A stretch of 64,000 nt of DNA from Piscinibacter sp. XHJ-5 (GTDB taxonomy: Bacteria > Pseudomonadota > Gammaproteobacteria > Burkholderiales > Burkholderiaceae_C), in contig NZ_CP123228.1 of the NCBI RefSeq assembly GCF_029855045.1, positions 4,030,001 to 4,094,000 on the forward strand, written 5' to 3'. This document shows positions 27,914-36,951 of the stretch, piece by piece. The notes below the pieces were generated by a model that saw only the letters and a program-made list of their open reading frames with translations, did not search any database and was not told the DNA's origin. Within the stretch, counting starts at the first letter, position 1. Each line of letters begins with the position of its first letter. Made by a program: the position numbers and the translations under genes.

Positions 27914-28933
27914 TCACGCCTGCCGGCTTCCTCCAAGCGGGGAGAGCGAGTCAGCCACCACCGGCATCGACGAGCCCTCCTTCTTTTGCAGCAAGGCCAC
28001 GCCGCTGCGCACCGCGATGATCTCGGCGAGGATGGACACCGCGATCTCCGCGGGCGTCTTCGCACCGAGGTCGAGCCCCACCGGCCCATGCAGCCGCCCG
28101 ATCTCGCCCGGCGTGAGGTCGAACATCGCCAGGCGCTCCTTGCGCTTGGCGGTGTTGACGCGCGAGCCGAGTGCGCCCACGTAGAAGGCCGGCGACTTCA
28201 GGGCCTCCAGCAGCACCATGTCGTCGAGCTTGGGGTCGTGGGTGACCGCCACCACCGCGCTGTGCGGATCGAGCTGCATCGCGACGGCGACGTCGTCGGG
28301 CATGCCCTTCGAGAAGTGCGTGCCGGGCACATCCCACGTGAGGTGGTACTCCTCGCGCGGGTCGCAGCACGTGACCTCGAAATCCAGCGGCAGCGCCATC
28401 TGCGCCAGCACGCGCGAGAGCTGCCCCGCGCCGATGATCAGCAGCCGCCAGCGCGGACCGAAGACGGCGCGCAGCGTGCGGCCGTCGAACTCGAAGCCCT
28501 CGCCGCGCCGCGCGGCTTCCACCGTGACCGTGTGCGTCTGCAGATCGAGCCGGCGGGCGACCATCTCGTGCCTCTCGGTGCGCTGCAGCACCTGCGAGAT
28601 CCAGTCGATGTCGTGCAGCGGCTCCTGCACCAGGCGCAGGTTGCCGCCGCAGGGCAGGCCGAAGCGCGCCGCCTCCTCCTTGGTCACGCCGTAGGTGATC
28701 AGCGACGGCGCGTCCACACGCTCGCCGTGGCGCACGCGGTCGATGAGATCGTCCTCGACGCATCCGCCGGACACCGATCCCACCACCAGGCCGTCGCCGC
28801 GCAGGCACAGCAGCGCGCCGGGCGGGCGCGGGGCGGAGCCCCAGGTCTCGATGACGGTCACCAGCCAGACCTTGTGGCCGGCGGCGAACCAGTCGCGCGC
28901 CTGGCTGAGCACCTGCAGATCCAGACTGTCCAT
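27914..28933 (-). CDS. xdhC: XdhC/CoxF-family maturation factor for molybdenum hydroxylase
   Basis: The product has 339 residues. The N-terminal XdhC/CoxI domain has WGSAPRPPGALLCL (about residue 30), SVSGGCVEDDLIDRV and GLPCGGNLRLVQEPL. The C-terminal half is a Rossmann fold (LLIIGAGQLSRVLAQMA near residue 164; VAVTHDPKLDDMVLLEAL; YVGALGSR). XdhC proteins bind the molybdenum cofactor, help add its sulfido ligand, and deliver it to the large subunit. It is the last gene of the cox-like operon, 24 bases after coxG. The order S-L-M-D-E-G-F resembles known cox clusters with this protein in the CoxF position. Confidence 0.88.
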   Translation of the reverse strand: MDSLDLQVLSQARDWFAAGHKVWLVTVIETWGSAPRPPGALLCLRGDGLVVGSVSGGCVEDDLIDRVRHGERVDAPSLITYGVTKEEAARFGLPCGGNLRLVQEPLHDIDWISQVLQRTERHEMVARRLDLQTHTVTVEAARRGEGFEFDGRTLRAVFGPRWRLLIIGAGQLSRVLAQMALPLDFEVTCCDPREEYHLTWDVPGTHFSKGMPDDVAVAMQLDPHSAVVAVTHDPKLDDMVLLEALKSPAFYVGALGSRVNTAKRKERLAMFDLTPGEIGRLHGPVGLDLGAKTPAEIAVSILAEIIAVRSGVALLQKKEGSSMPVVADSLSPLGGSRQA

Positions 28934-28957
28934 CGTGTCGACTCCCCGACAACAGGT

Positions 28958-29530
28958 TCAGCGCACCACGAAGTAGATCACCGCCGCGACGATCAGTGCC
29001 GCGATCAGCCACCACAGCTTGCGAAGGTCGTTGTCGCGCGTCGGCTGCGGCACCGGCGCGGCCACCACCGGTGGTTCGACCGCTTCGGCAGCCGGCGGTT
29101 GCAGCCGCTGCTCGAAGGCGGCGAAGAAGTCGTCCGTCAGCTTGCGCGCCGCCGCATCGACCAGCCGCGAGCCGATCTGCGCCATCCGGCCGCCGACCTG
29201 CGCCGTCGCGTTGTAGCGCAGTCGCGTGCTCGCGCCTTCGGGCTCCAGCGCCACGTCGGCCGATCCCTTGCCGAAGCCGGCAGCTCCGCCCTGCCCCTCG
29301 AAGCTGATCGTGTACGAGCGCGGCGGCTGCACGTTGCCGAGCACCACCTTGCCGTTGAAGCGCGCGCTGACCGGGCCGACCTTCACGGCCACCACCGCGC
29401 GAAAGCCGTCGCCGTCGCGCTCGAGCGACTCGCAGCCGGCGATGCACGCCTTCAGCGTGTCGGGGTCGTTGAGCGCTTCCCAGGTGCGCTGCAAGTCGGT
29501 GGGGATGAGTTTTTCGCCTTGGAGTTCCAT
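28958..29530 (-). CDS. coxG: CoxG-family SRPBCC protein with C-terminal membrane anchor
   Basis: The product has 190 residues. Residues 1-145 are a CoxG (START/SRPBCC) domain: MELQGEKLIPTDLQRTWEAL, LKACIAGCESLE, VKVGPVSARFNGKV and GGRMAQIGSRLVDAAARKL. A proline/alanine linker and one membrane helix (about 171-188, LWWLIAALIVAAVIYFV) end the protein. CoxG is linked to membrane recruitment of molybdenum hydroxylases such as CO dehydrogenase, which fits the tail anchor. It sits between coxE and xdhC with 10- and 24-base gaps. Confidence 0.88.
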   Translation of the reverse strand: MELQGEKLIPTDLQRTWEALNDPDTLKACIAGCESLERDGDGFRAVVAVKVGPVSARFNGKVVLGNVQPPRSYTISFEGQGGAAGFGKGSADVALEPEGASTRLRYNATAQVGGRMAQIGSRLVDAAARKLTDDFFAAFEQRLQPPAAEAVEPPVVAAPVPQPTRDNDLRKLWWLIAALIVAAVIYFVVR

Positions 29531-29540
29531 CGCGTCGTGG

Positions 29541-30683
29541 TCATCGAACGTGGCTCAGCGCGCGCCCCAGATCCGCGAGGCTCGCGAGGTTGTGCACCGG
29601 CAGGAAGCGGTCCACGTGCGGCAGCATGGCACGCACGCCCGCCGCCCGCGGCTCGAAGCCATCGTAGCGCAGCAGGGGGTTCAGCCACACGAGCTGGTGC
29701 GCCATGCGATGCAGGTGTGCGGCGGCCTCCGCGAGGTGGCCGCCCTCATCGCGGTCCAGCCCGTCGGTGAGCAGCAGCACGGCGGCATTGCCGCCCAGCA
29801 GCCGGCGGGCCCAGCGACGGTTGAACTCGGCCAGGCACGAGGCGATGCGCGTGCCGCCTTTCCAGTCGGGCACCTGCGCATCCGCCAGCCGCAGCGCCAC
29901 GTCGGGATCGCGATGGCGCAGGCAGCGCGTGATGTTGGTCAGCCGCGTGCCGAAGGTCAGCACGTGCACCCGTGCATGCTGCTGGCCCACGGCGTGGACA
30001 TAGTGAAGGAAGACGCGGGCGTATCGATCCATCGAGCCGGAGATGTCGAGCAGCACGACCAGCGGCGGCAGCTCGATGCGCGGCCGGGTGAAGGCCGGAG
30101 TCAGCGTCTGCGGCGCGCGCGCCATGCGCAGCAGCGTGGCGCGCAGGTCCAGGCGGCCGCGCGGGGCCGCTTCGTGGCGGCGCCGGCGCACCGGCGCGAT
30201 CGGCAGCGGGATCTGCGCCGCGAGCTTCTTCGCCGCCTCGAACTCCGCCGTCGTCATCGATTCGAAGTCCGCTCGCTGCAGCCGCTCGCGCTCGCTGAAG
30301 GTGAAGCTGGCGTCGAACCGGAGCTCGTCGCTGGGCGACTGTTCGGATGGCGCCCGGCGCGGCGGCGCGAGCGCCTCCTGCAAGCGGCCCGCCGTCGGCG
30401 GCCGAGGCAGATCTCCGCGCCCGATCACCTTGGGCAGCGCCAGCAGCATCAGCTGCTCGAGCAGCTTGGGGTCGCGCCAGAAGCTGGCGAATGCGGCATC
30501 GAAGATCGGCTGCTGCTCGTGCCGGTCGATCATCACGGCGGACAGCGCGGCATGCACGTCCTCCCGGCGCGACAGGCCGACGGCCTCGATGGCGGCCATC
30601 GCCTGCAGCACGCGATCGGGGCCGACGGTGAGGCCGGCCGCGCGCAGCACGCGGGAGAAGTGGACGATGTTCTCGGCAAACAC
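29541..30683 (-). CDS. coxE: CoxE-family protein with von Willebrand factor A domain
   Basis: The product has 380 residues. The C-terminal half is a VWA domain with an intact metal site DISGSM (about residue 214) and a later TDG (LLLTDGLDRDEGG). The N-terminal half is the CoxE-specific helical part (FSRVLRAAGLTVGPDRVLQAM). CoxE acts with the MoxR ATPase CoxD in building the active site of the CO dehydrogenase class. The start is GTG (30683), 13 bases after coxD; no ATG fits. The spacing indicates the same operon. Confidence 0.87.
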   Translation of the reverse strand: MFAENIVHFSRVLRAAGLTVGPDRVLQAMAAIEAVGLSRREDVHAALSAVMIDRHEQQPIFDAAFASFWRDPKLLEQLMLLALPKVIGRGDLPRPPTAGRLQEALAPPRRAPSEQSPSDELRFDASFTFSERERLQRADFESMTTAEFEAAKKLAAQIPLPIAPVRRRRHEAAPRGRLDLRATLLRMARAPQTLTPAFTRPRIELPPLVVLLDISGSMDRYARVFLHYVHAVGQQHARVHVLTFGTRLTNITRCLRHRDPDVALRLADAQVPDWKGGTRIASCLAEFNRRWARRLLGGNAAVLLLTDGLDRDEGGHLAEAAAHLHRMAHQLVWLNPLLRYDGFEPRAAGVRAMLPHVDRFLPVHNLASLADLGRALSHVR

Positions 30684-30696
30684 GTTTCCAGGCCCG

Positions 30697-31632
30697 TCAA
30701 TCCAGCACCGCCCTCGCGCGCAGCTCCTCCAGCAGCTTCACCGTGTCCCCATGCTGCATCCGCACGATGTCGTCCTGGTGCTTGAGCAGCACGCCCAGCG
30801 TGTCGTGCACCGTCTGCGGATCGAGCCGAACGGCATTCAGCGCCACCAGCGCCTGCGTCCAGTCGATCGTCTCGGCGACGCCCGGCGCCTTGAACAGGTC
30901 GAGCGAGCGCATGCGCTGCACGAACTCCACCACCTGCACGCGCAGGCGCTCCGCAGCACCGGGCGCCTTCAGCCGCACGATCTCCAGCTCGCGCTCGAGC
31001 GTCGGAAAGTCGACCCAGTGGTAGAGGCAGCGCCGCTTCAGCGCGTCGTGGATCTCGCGCGTGCGGTTGGAGGTGATGAGGGTGATCGGCGGCGCGGTGG
31101 CGCGGATGGTGCCGAGCTCGGGCACGGTGATCTGGTTCTCGGCCAGCACCTCGAGCAGGAAGGCGTCGAAGGGCTCGTCGGCGCGATCCAGCTCGTCGAT
31201 CAGCAGCACCGGCGAGCGCGGCTGGGTAAGTGCGGCCAGCAGCGGCCGCTCGATCAGCATGTCGCGCGAATACAGGCTGCGGACCAGCTTGCCGCGGTCG
31301 GTCTCGTGCACCGCCTCGGCGAGGCGGATCTCGATCATCTGGCGCGCGATGTTCCATTCGTACGCGGTCTGCGCGACATCGAGCCCTTCGTAGCACTGCA
31401 CGCGCAGCAGCGCCGTGCCCAGCGCCTGCGCCAGCACCTTGCCCAGCTCGGTCTTGCCCACGCCCGGCTCGCCCTCGACGAACAGCGGCCGCTCCAGCTT
31501 GAGGCTGAGGAACAGCGCCGTCGCGAGGCGCCGATCGCAGACATAGTTCTCGGTGGCCAGCAGCTCGATGACCGCATCCACCGAGTCGGGCATGGCCGGC
31601 TTCGCGGCCACGCCTTGGTTCGCGTCAGTCAA
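30697..31632 (-). CDS. coxD: CoxD-type MoxR AAA+ ATPase
   Basis: The product has 311 residues with a MoxR AAA+ core: Walker A GEPGVGKTELGK (about residue 53), Walker B VLLIDELDRADEPFDAFLLEVL, and sensor SNRTREIHDALKRRC. CoxD unfolds or remodels the large subunit so that the metal cluster can be completed. The assigned start is TTG 31632, which overlaps the coxM stop as TTGA; a downstream ATG at 31593 is the alternative and would still leave the whole AAA domain. Confidence 0.88.
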   Translation of the reverse strand: MTDANQGVAAKPAMPDSVDAVIELLATENYVCDRRLATALFLSLKLERPLFVEGEPGVGKTELGKVLAQALGTALLRVQCYEGLDVAQTAYEWNIARQMIEIRLAEAVHETDRGKLVRSLYSRDMLIERPLLAALTQPRSPVLLIDELDRADEPFDAFLLEVLAENQITVPELGTIRATAPPITLITSNRTREIHDALKRRCLYHWVDFPTLERELEIVRLKAPGAAERLRVQVVEFVQRMRSLDLFKAPGVAETIDWTQALVALNAVRLDPQTVHDTLGVLLKHQDDIVRMQHGDTVKLLEELRARAVLD

Positions 31633-32423
31633 CGCGCGAGCGCCGCCGCAACGGCCCGCGACGCCATCACGCTGATCATCGCGGCCCGATACGCCGCCGA
31701 CGCGTGCAGGTCGGCGTTGATATCGGTGGCCGGCATGACGACCGCCTTGGCGGCTTCGGGCGTGAAGCTCTTCGCCAGCGCGTCTTCCAGGGTCTTCGCG
31801 CGGAACACGCTGCTCTTCGCACCGGTGACCGCGACGCGCACGCCGCCCGCGCCCTGGCTCACGAACACACCCACCAGCGCGAAGCGAGACGCGGGCTGCC
31901 TGAACTTCACGTAGGCCGCGCGCTGGGCCAGCGGAAAGCTCACCGAGGTGATCAGCTCGCCCGGCTGCAGCGCGGTTTCATACAGGCCGGTGAAGAACGC
32001 ATCGCCCGCGATGTCGCGCCGGTCGGTGTGCACGGTCGCCCCCAGCCCGAGCACCGCCGCCGGATAGTCGGCCGCCGGATCGGCGTTGGCGACGGAGCCG
32101 CCCAGCGTGCCGCGGTTGCGCACCATGGGGTCGCCGATGAGACCGGCCAGCTCGGCCAGCGCCGGCAGGGCCCGCTTCACGTCGGCCGAGGCTGCGACGC
32201 TGGCATGCGTGGTCATCGCGCCGATGTGCACGCCCGCCGCATCGGCCTTGATGCCTTGCAGCTCGGCGACGCCGCCCAGGTCGACCAGCCGCTCGGCAGA
32301 CGCGAGCCGCAGCTTCATCGCCTGCACCAGGCTCTGGCCGCCGGCGAGGAAGCGTGCATCGCCCTGGAAGGCCTTGACGGCGTCCGCGCGCGTGGAAGGG
32401 CGTTGGTATTCGAAGGTGTACAT
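31629..32423 (-). CDS. coxM: Molybdenum hydroxylase FAD-binding medium subunit (CoxM/CutM)
   Basis: The product has 264 residues with the FAD-binding PCMH fold of xanthine oxidase-family medium subunits. It carries the two flavin motifs FLAGGQSLVQAMKLR (about residue 25) and NRGTLGGSVANADPAADYPA (about 103-122). It passes electrons from the 2Fe-2S subunit to the acceptor. It lies 21 bases after coxL. The subunit is short compared with CoxM of about 288 residues because its C-terminal domain is trimmed, but both flavin motifs are present. Confidence 0.9.
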   Translation of the reverse strand: MYTFEYQRPSTRADAVKAFQGDARFLAGGQSLVQAMKLRLASAERLVDLGGVAELQGIKADAAGVHIGAMTTHASVAASADVKRALPALAELAGLIGDPMVRNRGTLGGSVANADPAADYPAAVLGLGATVHTDRRDIAGDAFFTGLYETALQPGELITSVSFPLAQRAAYVKFRQPASRFALVGVFVSQGAGGVRVAVTGAKSSVFRAKTLEDALAKSFTPEAAKAVVMPATDINADLHASAAYRAAMISVMASRAVAAALAR

Positions 32424-32444
32424 GCAGGTGCTCCTCGAAGGACG

Positions 32445-34805
32445 TCAGGTCAGGTGGCGGGCGGCGGCCTGCCACACGCGCTCGGGCGTCGCGGGCATCG
32501 CGAGGTCGCGCACGCCGAGCGCGTCGGTCAGCGCGTTGATGTAGGCCGGCGGCGAGCCGATGGCCCCCGCCTCGCCGCAACCCTTCACGCCCAGCGGGTT
32601 GTGCGTGCACGGCGTGACGACGTTGCTGACCTTGAAGCTCGGCAGGTCGCTGGCGCGCGGCATCGCATAGTCCATGTACGAGCCGGTGAGCAGCTGCCCC
32701 GACTGCTGGTCGTAGATGCAGCCCTCGAGCATCGCCTGCCCCAGGCCCTGCGCCAGGCCGCCATGCACCTGCCCTTCGACGATCATCGGATTGACGAGAT
32801 TGCCGAAGTCGTCCACCGCGACGAAGCTTTCGACCGTCGTGCGGCCGGTCTCGGGATCGACCTCGACCTCGCAGACGTAGCTGCCGGCCGGATAGGTGAA
32901 GTTGGTCGGGTCGTAGAACGCGTTCTCGTTGAGTCCGGGCTCCAGCTTGTCGAGCGGGTAGTTGTGCGGCACATAGGCGGTGAGGGCCACCTGGCCGAAG
33001 GGCACCTTCCTGTCGGTGCCGGCGACCTTGAACTCGCCGTTGTCGAACTCGATGTCGGTGTCGGCGGCCTCGAGCAGGTGCGCCGCGATCTTCTTGCCCT
33101 TGGCGATGACCTTGTCGACTGCCTTGACGATGGCCGTGCCGCCCACCGCGAGCGAGCGGCTGCCGTAGGTGCCCATGCCGAACGGGATGCGTCCGGTGTC
33201 GCCGTGCACGATCTCGACGTTGTCGGCCGGAATGCCCAGCCTGGCCGCGACCACCTGAGCGAAGGTCGTCTCGTGCCCCTGGCCGTGGCTGTGCGAGCCG
33301 GTGAAGACGGTCACCGTGCCGGTCGGATGCACCCGCACCTCGCCCGCCTCGAACAGGCCGGCGCGGGCGCCGAGAGCGCCGGCGATGTTCGACGGCGCGA
33401 GTCCGCAGGCCTCGATGTAGCAGGAGTAGCCGAGCCCGCGCAGCTTGCCCCGCGCCTTGGCGGCCTCGCGGCGGGCCGGGAAGCCCGCCACGTCGGCCAT
33501 CTCGATCGCCTTGTTGAGGTGCGCGGCGTAGTTGCCGGTGTCGTAGGTCAGGCCCACCGGCGTGGCGTACGGGAACTCGGTGATGAAGTTCTGCCGGCGC
33601 AGCGCGGCCGGATCCATCTTCAGGTCACGCGCTGCCTGCTCGACGAGCCGCTCCACGACGTAGGTCGCCTCGGGCCGTCCGGCGCCGCGGTAGGCATCGA
33701 CCGGCGCGGTGTTGGTGAACACCGCCTTCACCTCGCAGTAGATGGCCGGCGTCTTGTACTGTCCCGCCAGCAGCGTGGCGTACAGGATGGTCGGCACGCT
33801 GGACGCGAAGGTCGAGAGGTAGGCGCCCATGTTCGCGATGGTGCCCACGCGCATCGCGAGGAAATTGCCGGCCGCATCGGTGGCGAGCTCGGCGGTGGTC
33901 ACGTGGTCGCGGCCGTGCGCATCGGTGAGGAACGATTCGCTGCGCTCGGCCGTCCACTTGATCGGCCGCCCCACCCGCTTGCTGGCCCACACCAGCGCGG
34001 TCTCCTCCGCATAGAGAAAGATCTTCGAGCCGAAGCCGCCGCCGACGTCGGGCGCGATGACGCGCACCTTCGACTCGGGCAGCCCGAGCACGAAGGCGCT
34101 CATCAGCAGGCGCTCGACGTGCGGGTTCTGGTTGGCCACGTACAGCGTGTAGCTGTCGTCGTGGCGCGCGTAGCTGGCGTTGGCCGCGCGCGGCTCCATC
34201 GCATTGGGGATGAGCCGGTTGTTGACGAACTCCAGCCGGGTGACGTTGGCGGCCTTGGCGAAAGCGGCGTCGACAGCGTCCTTGTTGCCGTGGCCCCAGT
34301 CGTAGCAGGTGTTGCCCGGCACGTCGTCGTGCACCAGCGCGCTCGCGCTCGCCGCCACCGCAGTGTCGACCACCGCCGGCAGCTCTTCGTACTGCACGTC
34401 GACGCGCTCGGCGGCGTCCTTCGCCTGCCAGTACGTTTCAGCCACCACCAGGGCGACCTGGTCGCCGACGTAGCGCACCTTGCCCTGCGCCAGCACCGGA
34501 TGCGGCGGCTCCTTCATCGGCGTGCCGTCCTTGCTGTGGATGAGCCACCCGCAAGGCAGTCCGCCGACCTTGGCGTCGGCCAGGTCGCTGCCGGTGAAGA
34601 TCGCGATCACGCCGGGCGCCCTCTTCGCCTCGCCGGGATCGATGGACTTGATGCGCGCATGCGCGTAGGGCGAGCGCACGAACACGCCGTAGGTCTGTCC
34701 CGGCAGCACCACGTCGTCGGTGTACTGGCCGGCGCCCGTCAGGAAGCGCTTGTCCTCGCGGCGCAGCACAGGCTTGCCAATGGGGGAATTCGCCATGTCG
34801 GTCAT
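32445..34805 (-). CDS. coxL: Molybdenum hydroxylase large subunit, form II CoxL type
   Basis: The product has 786 residues, the normal length. It has the aldehyde oxidase/xanthine dehydrogenase a/b hammerhead (about 20-130) and molybdopterin-binding domains ([32 protein letters not shown]) and the base-catalyst Glu in [19 protein letters not shown] near the C-terminus. The active-site loop at residues 371-377 reads AYRGAGR. That marks form II; true CO dehydrogenase (form I) has AYxCSFR with the copper-binding Cys. It is therefore a molybdenum-hydroxylase of unknown substrate rather than a proven CO dehydrogenase. It lies 25 bases after coxS. Confidence 0.9.
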   Translation of the reverse strand: MTDMANSPIGKPVLRREDKRFLTGAGQYTDDVVLPGQTYGVFVRSPYAHARIKSIDPGEAKRAPGVIAIFTGSDLADAKVGGLPCGWLIHSKDGTPMKEPPHPVLAQGKVRYVGDQVALVVAETYWQAKDAAERVDVQYEELPAVVDTAVAASASALVHDDVPGNTCYDWGHGNKDAVDAAFAKAANVTRLEFVNNRLIPNAMEPRAANASYARHDDSYTLYVANQNPHVERLLMSAFVLGLPESKVRVIAPDVGGGFGSKIFLYAEETALVWASKRVGRPIKWTAERSESFLTDAHGRDHVTTAELATDAAGNFLAMRVGTIANMGAYLSTFASSVPTILYATLLAGQYKTPAIYCEVKAVFTNTAPVDAYRGAGRPEATYVVERLVEQAARDLKMDPAALRRQNFITEFPYATPVGLTYDTGNYAAHLNKAIEMADVAGFPARREAAKARGKLRGLGYSCYIEACGLAPSNIAGALGARAGLFEAGEVRVHPTGTVTVFTGSHSHGQGHETTFAQVVAARLGIPADNVEIVHGDTGRIPFGMGTYGSRSLAVGGTAIVKAVDKVIAKGKKIAAHLLEAADTDIEFDNGEFKVAGTDRKVPFGQVALTAYVPHNYPLDKLEPGLNENAFYDPTNFTYPAGSYVCEVEVDPETGRTTVESFVAVDDFGNLVNPMIVEGQVHGGLAQGLGQAMLEGCIYDQQSGQLLTGSYMDYAMPRASDLPSFKVSNVVTPCTHNPLGVKGCGEAGAIGSPPAYINALTDALGVRDLAMPATPERVWQAAARHLT

Positions 34806-34830
34806 GACTGTCTCCTGGAATGGGGAAGCC

Positions 34831-35310
34831 TCAGGCCGCCGTGGCCTGCTTGCCGGACTGGCAGAACTGGATCGCCTTGACGATGTTCTGGTAGCCGGTG
34901 CAGCGGCAGATGTTGCCCTCGAGGCCTTCGCGGATGTGCGCCTCGCTCGCCTGGGGCTCGTCCTTCAGGATCTGCACCGCCGCCATCACCATTCCCGGCG
35001 TGCAGAAGCCGCACTGCAGGCCGTGACATTCGCGGAAGGCAGCCTGCATCGGGTGGAGCTCGCCGTCCTTGGCCAGCCCTTCGATCGTCGTCACTTCGCC
35101 GCCTTGCGCCTGCGCCGCGAGGATGGAGCAGGCCTTCACCGCGCGGCCGTTGAGGTGCACCGTGCAGGCACCGCACTGGGCGGTGTCGCACCCGACGTGG
35201 GTTCCGGTGAGCTGCAGGGTCTCGCGGATGAACTGGACCAGCAGCGTTCGCGGGTCGACGCTCGCCTCGACCGCTTTGCCGTTCACCGTCAATCGAATCG
35301 CCACGTCCAT
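34831..35310 (-). CDS. coxS: Molybdenum hydroxylase 2Fe-2S small subunit (CoxS)
   Basis: The product has 159 residues. All eight cluster cysteines are in place: C41, C46, C49 and C61 for the plant-type 2Fe-2S cluster, and C100, C103, C135 and C137 for the second, near-molybdenum cluster. It carries electrons from the large to the FAD subunit. It is the first gene of the operon and has a strong GAGGAGA ribosome site. The 173 bases upstream hold a palindromic repeat and presumably the operon promoter. Confidence 0.93.
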   Translation of the reverse strand: MDVAIRLTVNGKAVEASVDPRTLLVQFIRETLQLTGTHVGCDTAQCGACTVHLNGRAVKACSILAAQAQGGEVTTIEGLAKDGELHPMQAAFRECHGLQCGFCTPGMVMAAVQILKDEPQASEAHIREGLEGNICRCTGYQNIVKAIQFCQSGKQATAA

Positions 35311-35410
35311 GTGTCTGTCTCCTCGCAGGGGTGAGCGAGCATTTGACGACCGGCCCCTGCGGATGCAAAGCGTGGGTTTCTACCTAGGGGCGTTGGCTCC
35401 TTCTCCTTCG

Positions 35411-35433
35411 CCCTCTCCGCTCGCGGGAGAGGG
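35411..35433. repeat. Intergenic palindrome of the CCCTCTCCC/GGGAGAGGG family
   Basis: CCCTCTCCGC-TC-GCGGGAGAGGG, with one bulged base, is followed by TCGGGGTGAGGG, the tail often joined to this repeat in proteobacteria. Unlike the other copies it lies between two genes of the same direction, 51 bases after the tungstate-type ATPase gene and about 100 bases before coxS. Confidence 0.7.
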
Positions 35434-35483
35434 TCGGGGTGAGGGTGTCGTTCTGCGCTGTCGCGAAACGGAACAGCCGCGTC

Positions 35484-36182
35484 CTACCCCCAGGGCAGCT
35501 CCGCCTTCAGGAACAGCATGGCCTCCTCGGGCAGCGGTCCACCGAAGAATGCTTCCGTCGGCACATCGGCGAGCTTGCGCCCGTGCTCCAGGTACACGAC
35601 CCGCCCCGCAAGGCGCTTCACCTGCCCGAGGTTGTGCGAGCTCATCAGCACCGTCATGCCTTGCGCCGCGAACTCCGCGATCAGCGCCTCGACTTCGCGC
35701 TTGGCCGTGGGATCGAGGCTCGCGGTCGGCTCGTCGAGCAGCAGCAGATCGGGCTGCATGGCCCAGGCCCGTGCCAGCGCGAGCCGCTGCTGCTGGCCGG
35801 CCGACAGCACGCGCCCGACGCGCGCGGCTTCGGCCGCCAGGCCGACACGCTCCAGTGCGTGCATCGCACGCTCGCGCCGCTGCGCCCGCGGGACGCCCTG
35901 CAGCATGAGCCCCAGCTCCACATTGCCGCGAACCGACAGGCGCAGCATGAAGGGCCGCTGGAACACCATCGCGATGCGCGGCGCGGCGTGGACGATGCGC
36001 CCGCCTTCGGCCAGCGGCACCAGGCCGTGCAGCGCGCGCAGCAATGTGCTCTTGCCCGAGCCGTTGGCGCCGACGAGCGCGATGCGTTCGCCGCGCGACA
36101 CCGTCAGGTCGATGCGGCTCAGGGCCTGCTTGGCACCGAAGCGCACCGTGGCTGCCTGCAGCTCGACCAGTGCCGGGCTCAC
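35484..36182 (-). CDS. tupC: Tungstate-type ABC importer ATP-binding protein (TupC-like)
   Basis: This 232-residue ABC ATPase has Walker A GANGSGKSTLLRAL (about residue 38), the signature LSAGQQQRLALARAW and Walker B LLLLDEPTASLDP. It lacks the C-terminal TOBE domain of ModC, as expected for the TupC group. The start is GTG overlapping the permease stop as GTGA. Phosphate or sulfate importers are less likely because the permease is of the TupB kind. It would energise uptake of tungstate, and perhaps molybdate, just upstream of a molybdenum-hydroxylase operon. Confidence 0.8.
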   Translation of the reverse strand: MSPALVELQAATVRFGAKQALSRIDLTVSRGERIALVGANGSGKSTLLRALHGLVPLAEGGRIVHAAPRIAMVFQRPFMLRLSVRGNVELGLMLQGVPRAQRRERAMHALERVGLAAEAARVGRVLSAGQQQRLALARAWAMQPDLLLLDEPTASLDPTAKREVEALIAEFAAQGMTVLMSSHNLGQVKRLAGRVVYLEHGRKLADVPTEAFFGGPLPEEAMLFLKAELPWG

Positions 36183-36901
36183 GCCGCCGCTCCGGCTTCA
36201 CGCTCGCCTGCCGTGCGCCAGCCGCGCAGCAGCCCGATGGCGATGTTGAGCACCAGCACGACGCCGAGCAGCACCAGCCCGAGCGCGAGCGCCAGCGGCA
36301 GGTCGCCCTTGCTCGTCTCGAGCGCGATCGCCGTCGTCATCACACGCGTCACACCGGCAATGTTGCCGCCCACCATCATCACCGCGCCGACCTCGGACAC
36401 CGCGCGGCCGAAGGCGACCAGTGCCAGCGTCAGCAGCGCCAGCCGCTCGTCCCACGCGAGGATCAGCGCGCACTGCAGACGGCCGGCGCCCAGGGAGCGC
36501 AGCTGATCGCCATGGTCGCGCATCGCGTCCTCGATGATCTGCCGCGCGAGCGCGGCGACGATCGGTGCCACGAGGATGGACTGCGCGATCACCATCGCCG
36601 TCGGCGTAAAGAGGATGCCCCACGATCCGAGCGGGCCGGCGCGCGACAGCAGCAGGTAGACGATCAGTCCCACCACCACCGACGGCAGCGCGAGCAGCGT
36701 GTTGAGCACCACCAGCACCGCAGCCCGGCCCGGGAATCGCCACACCGCCACGGCCGCCCCGGCCAGCAGCCCGAGCGCGGTCGCGATCACGCAGGCCAGA
36801 CCGCTGACGCTCAGCGACAGGCCGACGATATGGACGAGTTGCGGGTCGCCCCCGGCGACGAGCTGCACGGCGCGCGCGGCGCTGTCGAGGAAGGGATTCA
36901 T
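36179..36901 (-). CDS. tupB: Tungstate-type ABC importer permease (TupB-like)
   Basis: This 240-residue membrane protein has five or six helices. The TupB-typical sequences are LALPSVVVGLIVYLLLSRAGPLG (about residues 70-92), ILFTPTAMVIAQSILVAPIV and the coupling loop FGRAVSEVGAVMMVGGNIAG (about 164-183). It overlaps the ATPase gene. A complete system also needs the binding protein TupA, which is not in this window: the gene upstream is the unrelated EgtB homologue. Specificity for tungstate rather than molybdate is inferred from family resemblance. Confidence 0.8.
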   Translation of the reverse strand: MNPFLDSAARAVQLVAGGDPQLVHIVGLSLSVSGLACVIATALGLLAGAAVAVWRFPGRAAVLVVLNTLLALPSVVVGLIVYLLLSRAGPLGSWGILFTPTAMVIAQSILVAPIVAALARQIIEDAMRDHGDQLRSLGAGRLQCALILAWDERLALLTLALVAFGRAVSEVGAVMMVGGNIAGVTRVMTTAIALETSKGDLPLALALGLVLLGVVLVLNIAIGLLRGWRTAGEREAGAAA

Positions 36902-36951
36902 GCGGGGCGAATGCTAAGGGGTGTCGGTTCCGCTTCGCTGCGCCCGTACGG

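Noticed and set aside
32445..34805. Calling the enzyme a true aerobic CO dehydrogenase
   Set aside because: The active-site loop is AYRGAGR (form II), not AYxCSFR, so the copper-binding Cys is missing and CO oxidation cannot be claimed.
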